From Seiridium cupressi (taxonomy: Eukaryota; Ascomycota; Sordariomycetes; Amphisphaeriales; Sporocadaceae), in contig JARVKI010000006.1 of NCBI GenBank assembly GCA_036674765.1, positions 682,001 through 746,000 on the forward strand: a DNA stretch of 64,000 nt. The letters are read 5' to 3'. Below are positions 24,839 to 34,038 of the stretch, piece after piece (the first letter of the stretch is position 1; each line of letters begins with the position of its first letter). The notes under the pieces were generated by a model. The model saw only the letters and a list, made by a program, of their open reading frames with translations, ran no database searches and had not been told where the DNA came from. A program made the translations under genes and the position numbers.

Positions 24839-25800
24839 TTAGGCCAGTCGCTCCATCAATGCCTTCCTGACCCTCGTATTCACGACTCCGCCGAGACCGA
24901 AAGCCGGAACAATTCTGCAGACTCTTGCGGCAGTACTGACAGCCCAGTTCTTCTTGATTGCCAGCCAACGCTCACTCCAGGCTTGCCCGGGGCGATTGTA
25001 TAGGTCTAGACCGAGTAAATGTAGTGGCGTACTGAACAGCTGGACCATTGCTGGGGCGGCGAACTGGGCTATCGTTTGTCCAGAAAATCTCTTCTGGAAT
25101 TCCTGCGACATTTGGTTCGAGAGCACGGGTCCAAGTAGCGGGGGAACATTGAACGATGCGAAAATAGTCATGCAGTCGCGCAGTGTGAACAGAACATAGG
25201 ACGGGAGTGGCACCGGGCGAGGTGGGCCTGAGGGTCCGAAGAGCTTTACGTAAACCTGGTCCTTATATATACCGAGGCCAACGTTTGCAGCAGAGCTACT
25301 GGCGAACTTCAGGGCTCCGGCCGTAACGTGAGATGCAGGCTTATTGTGGACAGTCGATGTTGCCGTGTCGAGCGTATTGGCTGTAAGATACGTGCCTCCA
25401 TAAACCATGAAGATTAAGGCTACAGGCTTCGAGAATAGGAGGGCATGTGGACGTATCAAGAAGGTCGAGAGGGAGGATTTCAGAGCGCTCGCCATGGACT
25501 GGCGGCCCGAGGCGTTTTCCATGATCGACCTGAGCATCAATAGTCAGTTTGGGAATGGCGATAGAGAAAAGGACAGTGGTCTTACCGGTCAATGACGGAG
25601 ATCAGGGGCGCGATCAAGCATGCGGCGCTGGCAGCGCTCACGAAGTCGGCAGCAACGCGCAGACCCAGGTTCTTGGTGTTCCATGTTTTCTGCAGCTGCG
25701 CCTTGACTTCCTCAGAGGGCTTTGTTGGCATGGCGGCCACCTGTGGTGCTCGAGGATCGAGCGACGGTGCCAGCTTCGAAATCGAAATATCGTCCTTCAT
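24839..25800 (-). CDS. Conserved fungal protein with hydrophobic segments, function unknown
   Basis: Two exons on the minus strand, 25800-25586 and 25529-24839, joined over a 56-nt intron with GTAAGA donor and CTCAG acceptor; frame is kept inside an Arg codon. About 301 aa. The first ATG in frame is at 25800 (MKDDISISKLAP). The sequence has several moderately hydrophobic helices (FVSAASAACLIAPLI; PVALIFMVYGGTYL; VLFTLRDCMTIFASF; and a C-terminal SLGLGGVVNTRV-like region) with conserved-looking small residues. It has the feel of a fungal-wide organelle membrane family that mitochondrial-carrier searches sometimes pick up, but I see no PX[DE]xx[KR] carrier repeats. I do not recognise a named function. 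Confidence 0.82.
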
Positions 25801-27166
25801 TCTGAGCTGAGGTGCCAACTTCTTTGACTGGCAGTGCCTGCTGACGAACTGCCTTCTACTCCTCTACCTACCCCCTTTAGTCAGATCGTGTGAAGCTATG
25901 TGAGAACGCTGGATGCATTCCGTGCTATGAACGTCCTACGGGGATGCTTCTTTGATGATGATCACGAAACTCGAGAACGACGCCATCCAAGGCTTGCAGA
26001 GAACAGGTCGATTGAGCAATGCGCTACCAGATATACTGCGAAGTGCCGTGCGAAGTGAGTGTGCTTTGGGATGGAAACAACGGTTTCGCCTGACCCTGTC
26101 GTCAAAGCAGCGCTGCTTTTTTTTTTTACGGGTTATCGTATGACGCTGGAGATAAGCTGAGTCGAAACCCGCGACTCGTGTCCATCCATTTTCTAAGCTC
26201 GGCCGCTACCGGAGTCCACAGCCAGCTCGGGGAGCACTGCCGCGAACTTAGCCCTGGAGCTAGCGCCGACCAGAATATTGGCCGGGGTGTTGCTTATCCT
26301 GCAGCGCTGCAGGAGCCGACTAAACTGAAATGCAATGCATTGAGTACCCAAAGCATAAATGAACGGCATCAGATGGGATAACATCGCCATGCTTGCGCGC
26401 GTATTCCCCCAAAACCTCCAGCATCTCAGCGGATATTTGAATGCGAGAAAAAACGGGTGCTTGCAGGCGAAGATCATCGTAGGGTCCGGGGCCCAGTCCA
26501 CGGCGCGAGCTAACTAGTGGCCGTGCTAAGCTGTATCCCAGTCAGCAGGCTTCGATTACCAGCGAGATCCGATGGTGGGAAATGGGGATGGGAGCGTGAG
26601 TCAACATCCCACGACTGGTTGATACGCAAACATAGGAGGTATTCAAGTTTCAATATAGATACAGCAATATCTATACGGTACAGCTGGGTTGGCCCCACGA
26701 TCTCCTAGATCAAGCTAATGTAGTTATTGAGTGTGTTGCGATGCGACTTCGAAGCCACAGCTCGTGAATGTGACAGCCGAGTGTCATTTGGACTGAGGAT
26801 GGTCATGCCAATACCACAGATCTGATCAACGTCGGATTGTTCCTCTTGCCAATCCAACACATCTCGGGAAATCTTTGGCAGAGCGTTCAACTTCATTCCT
26901 TCAAAGTTTCGGCCAAGATTGCTTGGAGTGTGATCCAAGCTCCGTCCTCCAGGCAGCCGAATTCTTGAGTAAGGAGACGAGCTTTGTCTGGACGCCTGCC
27001 GCGTAATCTGGTTGCCGTTGCCTCCAATTACGTCTAGGCCTCGCAATAACCGCGTATCGATATAGTAGGAAAATTACTTCTTCAATTGATGAATATTCTT
27101 CTTGAACCGTTTCTTTCCATCAGTCCGTGAGATACTGTCTCTCTGTGTAACATTACCGCAGTCAAT
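25801..27166. other. Intergenic / divergent upstream region
   Basis: Lies between two divergent ATGs. Contains a T-run near 26116-26125 and a perfect 18-bp palindrome (TCCTGCAGC/GCTGCAGGA) at 26297-26314. Two minus-strand frames of about 100 codons (26193-26501, 26705-27046) lack motifs and are not called. Confidence 0.45.
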
Positions 27167-29509
27167 ATGGTTGTCGTCCCCAAGCTCACACCAGAGGTTC
27201 TCGTCTCTGCTCCCCGACGGGGACCGGCAGTTCCAAACTATGACGGAACACTTGCATTTCTCAGCCAGTCGACACACGAAATTGGCGGGAAGACGTTGAG
27301 GGAGTTCCTGATCATGTCCATCGAAACGGGTAAAACAGAACAACTCATTGCGGACGAAAAAGCTAGAGACGTCGTCTGGCTTGGGCAAGGCACCAACACC
27401 GTCCTTTATCTTAGTCAAGGAGAAGGCGGATACACGTGGATCAAGACAGTCGACGCTGGGAATCCTTCTGCGGAACCATGCGTCGTTGATTTCATCGAAG
27501 CGCCCGTCAGGTCCCTCAAGGTTAAGGCATTGAAAGATGGATCAATAGCCTTTGTCGTTGTTGGACTTGCGGATGAGGACGGTAATCTATACAACGAGGA
27601 GTCCGATAAGAAACCACATACAGCCAGAGTCACTGATAGCTGGAATCCCCGCATTGTGAGTCGATATCTGTCATTCATATCAAGTAGAGACCTGACCGCC
27701 TATGCTTTCACCCAGTGGGACGAATACACGAAGCCGCAGAAAATCGTGCTCTGGTACACCAACCTAATCCAAGAGGATGGAGAATGGAAACTCAATAAGC
27801 CCCTGAAGAACACCTTGTCGGGCACGACTCTGACAGCACCTGCTGGGCCGCTCGGTTCAAGGGGTTCCACTGATGATTTCGACATCAGTGACGAAGGCAT
27901 CGTCTTTGCCGCCGCAGAGCATCACGTGAGCGAGCCTATGAAGGTTGGTCTCTGCAATATTTACCAACTATCTCTGTCATCTTTCTCCGAGGCCAGTACA
28001 GGAGGTCCTCGGAGGATTTCTCTCCAAGTAGATGTCGATCCCCAAACAGGGACGGACCGGGGCTACTGCACGCAACCTAGATTCAACCCTAGTGGGTCAA
28101 TGATTGCCTTTTCGAGAGCTCCGTACGGAAGAGCATATATCAAGTCGATATGGGTTAAACATGCCGAATCCCCAAATGCTATAAACGTCTTCACCATGGT
28201 TACGGGCAAGGAGTGGGATTTATTGCCAGAGAACTTTGAGTTCAGTACCGATGGCCACGCGATATACATCCTAGCCGAAGATTCCGGCAGACGCGGTCTG
28301 TTCAAGCTTGACCTCCTACCGAATGCACAACCCAGGTTGATTAGTCGCTTGGGTTCCGTGTCGGCCGTCTATCATCTTCAACAGGACAAGGGCAGCACTG
28401 AAAAGTTACTCGTCACAAGCTCTAGCTTTGTTGAGTCCTGGATCTATCAGGTCATCGATGCTAGCCTTACCGCCGACTCGGAACCCTGGGTCATTTCCAA
28501 AGCCTCTCAACATACCAACTTTGGCTTATCGCCAAACCAGATCTCGGAGATCTACTTTGAGGGCGCAGGTGACTATGTCGTTCAGGCGTGGGTTATCACG
28601 CCTCGTGACTTTAATCCCAGCAAGAAGAAATACCCCTTATGTTTGCATGTCCACAGTGGACCTAATAGCAGCTGGGATGATGAATGGAGTTGGGAGGTAG
28701 GTCAGTTTCTACTGAAAAGAAGACTTTTTCATGACAAATATCATAGTCGCACCCAGCCGTCTGGGCCGAGCAAGGCTATATTGTTGTTAGGCCGAATATC
28801 ACTGGAAGCCTAGGATTCGGACTAGCAATGGCCGAAGGTGAGACTCCTAGAAGTTTGACATGTCTGGCTACTAATTGTAGGACAGCGATCAAAGACAATT
28901 GGGGAGGTCGTCCCTATGACGATCTGGTCATTTGTCTCGAGCATATCAAGGATATGCCGGGCATCGATATGGAAAATGCGGTCGCCGCTGGAGCTAGTTA
29001 CGGTGGCTACATGATGTACTGGATTCAAGGCCACGAGCTCGGCCGCCGCGTAAGTCTGCCCAACTTGGCCGCCTTTCAGAGGTCGTAATTAACATCTTGG
29101 ATGGCAGTTCAAGACCATTGTCTGTCATGATGGCATCTTCCACCTCCCCACTTTCATGTTGCAGACAGATGCTCTTCCCCTCTTGTCCGCAGATTTTGGC
29201 GGACCACCGTTCATGTGGAATAATTTTGATGGATTGGAACGCTACAACCCAGCGCGCCCAGATTTGCTGAAGAACTGGAAGACTCCGATGCTGATAGTCC
29301 ATAGTGACAGGGATTACCGCTACCCAATCACTGGCGGAATTGCAGCCTTCCATACCTTGAAGGCTTTAGGCACTCCAGCCAGGTTATTAACTTTTCCAGA
29401 CGAAACCCATTCCATTCAGAGGGAAGAAAACTTGCTTGAGTGTTACAGACAGATTATCGCGTGGATTAACAAGTGGTCAGGTGTGGCATCAAGAAATGGA
29501 AACTATTGA
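27167..29509 (+). CDS. Prolyl-oligopeptidase-family (S9) dipeptidyl-peptidase V-like, no signal peptide
   Basis: Four exons, 27167-28696, 28747-28837, 28886-29049 and 29108-29509, about 728 aa; introns of 50, 48 and 58 nt all keep frame and restore conserved sequence (WSWE|SHPAVWAEQGY; AMAE-AIKDNWGG; GRR|FKTIVCHDG). Residues ~1-480 form a beta-propeller-like region and the remainder an alpha/beta hydrolase. Catalytic triad visible: S578 in GASYGGYM, D664 in HSDRDYRYP, H695 in DETHS. The oxyanion motif reads HSGP instead of the usual HGGP. Secreted fungal DPP V starts with a signal peptide; this protein starts MVVVPKLTPEVLVSAPRRG and has none, so a cytosolic peptidase is inferred. Substrate preference (X-Ala, X-Ser or similar) cannot be read from sequence. 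Confidence 0.92.
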
Positions 29510-30428
29510 ATGATGAGGAGTATGGGTAAATTGAGCTTAAGTTGATTACTATTCTTCACACTGCATGTCCCCCTAGTGATCCAAAACCTGACACAATTTC
29601 GACTATTGTTGACGGCCTCTCTATGGCATCTGCAATCAAGAACGATTATACTAAAGTGAATAACCAACTTCGGAAGACCCGGCAAGCAATAAATACGATC
29701 CTCCGATACGTGATATAACATAGTGATACTCTAAATACGAACCACCGGCTGGCAGAGCTCGAACTGACGTAAACAATTACCTCGCGCAAAATAAATTCTT
29801 CTAGCAATCAAATCTTTTCCGTGTACCCTGGTATTGCCCATACTACCAATTCAACTCTGGTTGCCCAGGGGACTTGGGTGTACCCAGAAATTCTCCCAGC
29901 TCGTTGTTACTCCCCTTCAATCCGAATAGCGACGACTTTTCTCAACAACAACAGCAACTTGGTTCAGTGGCTCAATGGCTGATTGCCACAAATGACTAAC
30001 AATTCTATCTTAGTCGCAACCCTTTGGTGATCATTTACTGATCACACGTCACGCGTCTCACGCCAACCGTCACCAGTCAGCCGTCATCCCTCATCCGTTG
30101 AGGAGCAGATTCTGCTCCTACTCAAGTAAGTACCTATTCTCTCTCTTAATCCTCCTCTAAGCCCAGAACCAAGTTGTTGTTGTCGTTGTTGTTATCACTT
30201 AACTGCTTGACCTTGACCTCCTTCGATTGAGGGAGTTCAGGTCGGCTTTAGTTCGGGGGGTTTTCTTTTTCTTTTTTCTTTCTTTCTTTGCCGCTCCCTT
30301 CCCTTCTGTTTCCTTTTTTTTTTTTTTTTTTTTTTATAATTGGCATTTTGCTCCTTCAATTTTGACTCTTTTGTATTGTGTTTCCGGATATCTCTTTCAT
30401 TTGACCTACGTACTATATCTAAAAGTAA
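29510..30428. other. Intergenic with a strong-promoter-like leader on the plus strand
   Basis: After the peptidase 3' flank, the DNA from about 29980 changes to a CT-rich promoter-like block. A putative non-coding exon follows, ending CTACTCAA before GTAAGT at 30126, and then an intron-like stretch with GTT repeats and T-tracts (30309-30335) that reaches TTTCTCTTTAG at about 30452. No coding exon follows on the plus strand; the aldo-keto reductase is antisense there. Confidence 0.5.
30101..30119. repeat. Perfect inverted repeat in putative leader exon
   Basis: AGGAGCAGA and its exact reverse complement TCTGCTCCT (30101-30109 and 30111-30119) flank a single base. The hairpin would sit seven bases before the GTAAGT donor-like site at 30126. 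Function unknown. Confidence 0.6.
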
Positions 30429-31415
30429 TTAATCTGTTTTTTTCTCTTTAGCAAGCTCCCAGATGAGACTTTTGAATTCGATTACCCAAGGTGACAACTT
30501 CTGCAAGAGCTTATCATCCTCAAATGTCGTTGTGACAGCTGCTAGATCTGCCTTCATCCGCTCGCCACGTGTCGTTCCATCCAGCACCTGCACGTCTCCC
30601 AAGCTTAAGACCAGGATGTAAAACGCGACTTCCTTCTCAACTGCCAGTATTTCGGCGACAGAAGCTACGACCTCAGCACCCAGCAGTTCGGGATTGTGCG
30701 TCAGCATATAGAATGCCTGGTACGTAATGCCATTGTCTGCGCAGAAGTGCCTGACCTTGATATCATACGACGATTGCCGTATGAAGCGATTTTGCACGAT
30801 GGTCGGCTTGACTGAGGCTGCATCGCACAGAGCCTGGAGCTGTTCCAGGTTGAAATTGGATACACCCAGCCGTCGGATCTTGTGCGGCACAAATGTTTCA
30901 AAGACCTTGTAGGCCTTGATGCTGTCATGGATATCCGTGTATGGTCCGTGGAGGAGGAAGGAGTCCAGGTAGTCCACTTTCAGGTGGTCCAGACTCTGTT
31001 GAATGGACTCCTTTACCTGCCCCTCGATATCCTGGTCCGGGTTGTAGGGGATCTTATCTTTCTGGTGCGCAAACAGAGGTGAGAACTTTGTCTGGATCTG
31101 TTCAAATCTAAGTGTATTGCACATAGGATATTCTACTGCCCTATCATGGCCTAATGGGGTGGGCATAGGACTCACGAATAAATCCTCTCGCTTGATGACA
31201 CCTGACTTAATCGCTGCAGTAATGCCGCCACCCGTATGAGGCTCATTGTAAGCTGTCGGATGATTGGCCGTATCTACCGCAGTGAAGCCAACATTCAATG
31301 CTACCTCAGTCAAATGCCTCGTGTTGTTTTCTTTGCGGGAGGTGCCATAAAGCAGCAGCGGTGTACTGCGGGTAGTGCCCGTAGGTAAAGGGAGATCTGC
31401 GAAGGACTCTCCCAT
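30429..31415 (-). CDS. Aldo-keto reductase
   Basis: NADPH-dependent carbonyl reductase of the AKR superfamily, likely cytosolic. Exons 31415-31176 and 31097-30429; the 78-nt intron (GTGAGT..GAACAG) is a multiple of three without a stop, so an unspliced frame is open. Splicing restores DLF|IQTKFSP, the usual strand bearing the catalytic lysine. About 302 aa, close to family length. Catalytic tetrad: D48, Y56, K84 and H130 (FLLHGPY). The D-to-Y spacing is longer than usual (VDTANHPTAYNE), a small insertion beside the active site. Also visible: RRLGVSNFN and an EKEVAFYILVLSLGDVQVLDGT segment replacing the more usual cofactor-binding IPGS-type motif, which may affect NADP binding. Substrate unknown. 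Confidence 0.9.
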   Translation of the reverse strand: MGESFADLPLPTGTTRSTPLLLYGTSRKENNTRHLTEVALNVGFTAVDTANHPTAYNEPHTGGGITAAIKSGVIKREDLFVSPMPTPLGHDRAVEYPMCNTLRFEQIQTKFSPLFAHQKDKIPYNPDQDIEGQVKESIQQSLDHLKVDYLDSFLLHGPYTDIHDSIKAYKVFETFVPHKIRRLGVSNFNLEQLQALCDAASVKPTIVQNRFIRQSSYDIKVRHFCADNGITYQAFYMLTHNPELLGAEVVASVAEILAVEKEVAFYILVLSLGDVQVLDGTTRGERMKADLAAVTTTFEDDKLLQKLSPWVIEFKSLIWELAKEKKTD

Positions 31416-31546
31416 TTTGACTGAAGATTTCAGTCGCGTTATGAGCGATCACTGTAAACTGCTGCCTTTCTACAACGGCTATCACACGCATTCATCAGTC
31501 GATTGGGATTGAGGACACACAACTTTTTTCGAAGTCGATTTTACAC

Positions 31547-31575
31547 GGCAGAGGACCGAGGTACGGTCCTCTGCC
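31547..31575. repeat. Perfect 12-bp inverted repeat upstream of the aldo-keto reductase
   Basis: GGCAGAGGACCG (31547-31558) and its exact complement CGGTCCTCTGCC (31564-31575) flank a 5-nt loop, 132 bases before the reductase ATG. It may be a dyad for a dimeric (for example zinc-cluster) regulator or a hairpin in the leader. The match is seen directly; the role is inference. Confidence 0.55.
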
Positions 31576-31829
31576 TTGGAACCAGTCGTATGTTACTAAG
31601 CACGTGAATGTCGTCTATACGTAAAGCAAGGAGGGGTAACTGACAGGGGGCATGTTCCTTGCCTCATCCTTTTCTGTCCTAAACTGTCACACATGCGAGG
31701 ATAGAAGATGCGGCGGAGTTTGCAAAAAAGTCGAAGGGGATCTTGTACTTTTCATAGCTAATATGCTGTAAATTATGCAGCGACAACCCCGATTATTCTA
31801 TTATGTGACTTAGACTAGCAATGTCTTTA

Positions 31830-33280
31830 TTAGTGGGAGGGTGGTTCCTGATCGAAAATAGCACCAAGGTGGTTGTCTCTGAACCATCGACCATCCTTTC
31901 TTATCCCATAGCAGATCATATCTCTGCCTAGCTTGACAATCCTGCGAACATCTCCATCCTTTCTGACCTCCCCAGAGCCTCGTACGAACCAGCCAATCAA
32001 GTGCGCTCCGGCGTGGATGAGAACTCGGAAAGCCATCTCCTTGCTAATTGCACCATAGCCTTCAACAAAACTGTCGAGGGTATGCAAGAATATCTCCAAG
32101 TCAGTATTTTGGTATAGCTCGATGAGATCACCAACCATCTGACCGAGATCATACGCCCTGGGGGCGAGTTGGGCAAACTCCCAGTCAACGACTGCAAAGC
32201 CGGGGTTTCTCACCGGATCAGGAGATGGCGGACAAAGGATGCTATACATGTATGTCAGCGTCCTGACTGCGAACGAGTGGGAAATTCCACCAAGCATACT
32301 TCCCAGTCCAAAAGTCTGCATGCACAGGCCCCCACTCGTCAGTCATTTGCCTCGAGTGAGTATCAGAAGACTCTTTTGCGACCAAGTTATCAACTTTTAG
32401 GAACATGGCACGAGTATTGTCGTCTAGCAGTCCCGACGATTCGCACCATTTGGAGATATTACGATAGGTGATGAGGTGCTTGAACTTGCACATTTCTTCA
32501 TACTCCCTCATCCTCTCTACCAACCTATCTTGAGCAGGCTTTGTTGTCCATTGGTGAAAGGCTCTGAGCCAGCCACCTAGATCCTTCCCCAGCTTTCTTG
32601 CGATCACTGGATCTGAAGTGTTAGCTCCTAGTAATTGTTCTTTTAAATCCACAGTTTCTGAGCCGAGGTCCTCGATAACGAAGGTGTTTTTGGACTGGTT
32701 GGTATGAAGTAGGCGCGGTGCCTGTAAGCGATGATTTGGGTTATTTGATGGCGCGCAAGACGAGGATTGTTCCGATCTCCAGTCGAAGTCGTCAAGAATG
32801 CCGAGCATAAAGCTCTCGAACCGCTGATTAGTGCACGTTAGCCCATTGTTCCTCTGTAGTGGTGTGATGTATGAAGCCCGAAACTCTTAGGGAGCATGAT
32901 CTAGAATTACCCCAACCCCAATTCACGTTTTCAGGCTTTTGTGATCTGTCCCCAAGCAAGAATCAAATATCACCCTAAAACCAACTTACGGCGCGCTGAC
33001 CGTCAATGTGGAGGGCCGGATTGAGTCTTGCAAAGCTCTCCAGATGCTTGATGATGACGGTCGAAACCATCTGTCCGTCATGTGGTGGCCATGGATCCTT
33101 TACAGCCAAAGAGAAAGGCTGCTCCAGCGTGCCACGAAAAACAAAGTTAGTCGTGCCAGCCGGGAGCGGCGTCAGTGTGGTGCAGGCAAACAGTGTTGTT
33201 GACAATTCCTCGAGGATTTCCCGTTGGCATCTTTGCGCAATGGCTTCAACAGAGCTTTTCTGTTTGTTACTCTGGCTCAT
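31830..33280 (-). CDS. APH/choline-kinase-fold phosphotransferase
   Basis: Three exons on the minus strand, 33280-32990, 32823-32300 and 32241-31830, about 408 aa; introns 166 and 58 nt. The second join creates the catalytic loop HADFWTGN-ILCPPSPD from ...GGGAA|C, strong support. Protein-kinase-like fold of the aminoglycoside phosphotransferase family: N-lobe (LPAGTTNFVFRGTL, SLAVKDPWP with the likely ATP-binding Lys), hinge region VIEDLGS, Brenner-type catalytic loop HADFWTGN, and metal-binding VVDWEFAQLAP followed by AYDLGQMVGDL. Fungal members are abundant and mostly uncharacterised; they phosphorylate small molecules or are pseudo-kinases. The key residues here look intact. Substrate unknown; it need not confer antibiotic resistance. 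Confidence 0.86.
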
Positions 33281-34038
33281 TGTAAATGACCTGCGACGTA
33301 TGGTGTGTTGATTGTGTAGTGTTTGTGTAGAGAGAAGGAAGTTGTGTTATTGAACTATTCGAGCATGATCAAAGTAAAGGACTACAATTTGCAATCTAGA
33401 GAGCCGAATCATGTGTCTATGAGGAATTAAAATGCACAGTTCTGGGTCTGGGCTATGCCCATTGAAATCTCAGGTACTTTTCCGCCTTTTGAGCTTGAAG
33501 TGACTGCATGATGTGACTCATAGAAGCTTGCTTGCATTCTACCATCGTCAGCCAATCACAGGCCCACAGCTTGATGCAGCAATGGCTCAAAATCGCACGT
33601 ATGTGATATGAAGATAAATGAAAAGCAGTGACGATCAACAATGCAACATGTGCTTAAATATCCTGGAACATCCTACGTAGTGTTCCGCATATGTAATGGT
33701 AGAGGTTGGAAACTCTCACGCCCCCTATTGTAAGGCTACAACTGTACGTGGAGGAGGTTCAGAAGCGACAGTGTGTCAAGTTGCTGTAGATTGAACTAGG
33801 AACGAGGCTTGAAGACTCGATTTTAGAATCTTGTGACGCAGCGATCATCAATCGGAACCATCTTATTTACAACTGTATTATTTTGTATAATCTTAAGCTG
33901 TCAACTATGCTAGTAGACGCGCATTGACCGTTATGAAAGGGTTCCAAATCCGAGACGTCGCTACTTCCTTATCCACTCAACGCCTCTTGTCAATAATATC
34001 ATCGCCCGCAAACTCACACCATGTGCCGCAAGAGCAAT
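33281..34038. other. Intergenic between APH-fold gene and phospholipase D gene
   Basis: Upstream region of the APH-fold gene and 3' flank of the phospholipase D gene. No coding features, repeats or RNA genes recognised. Confidence 0.5.
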
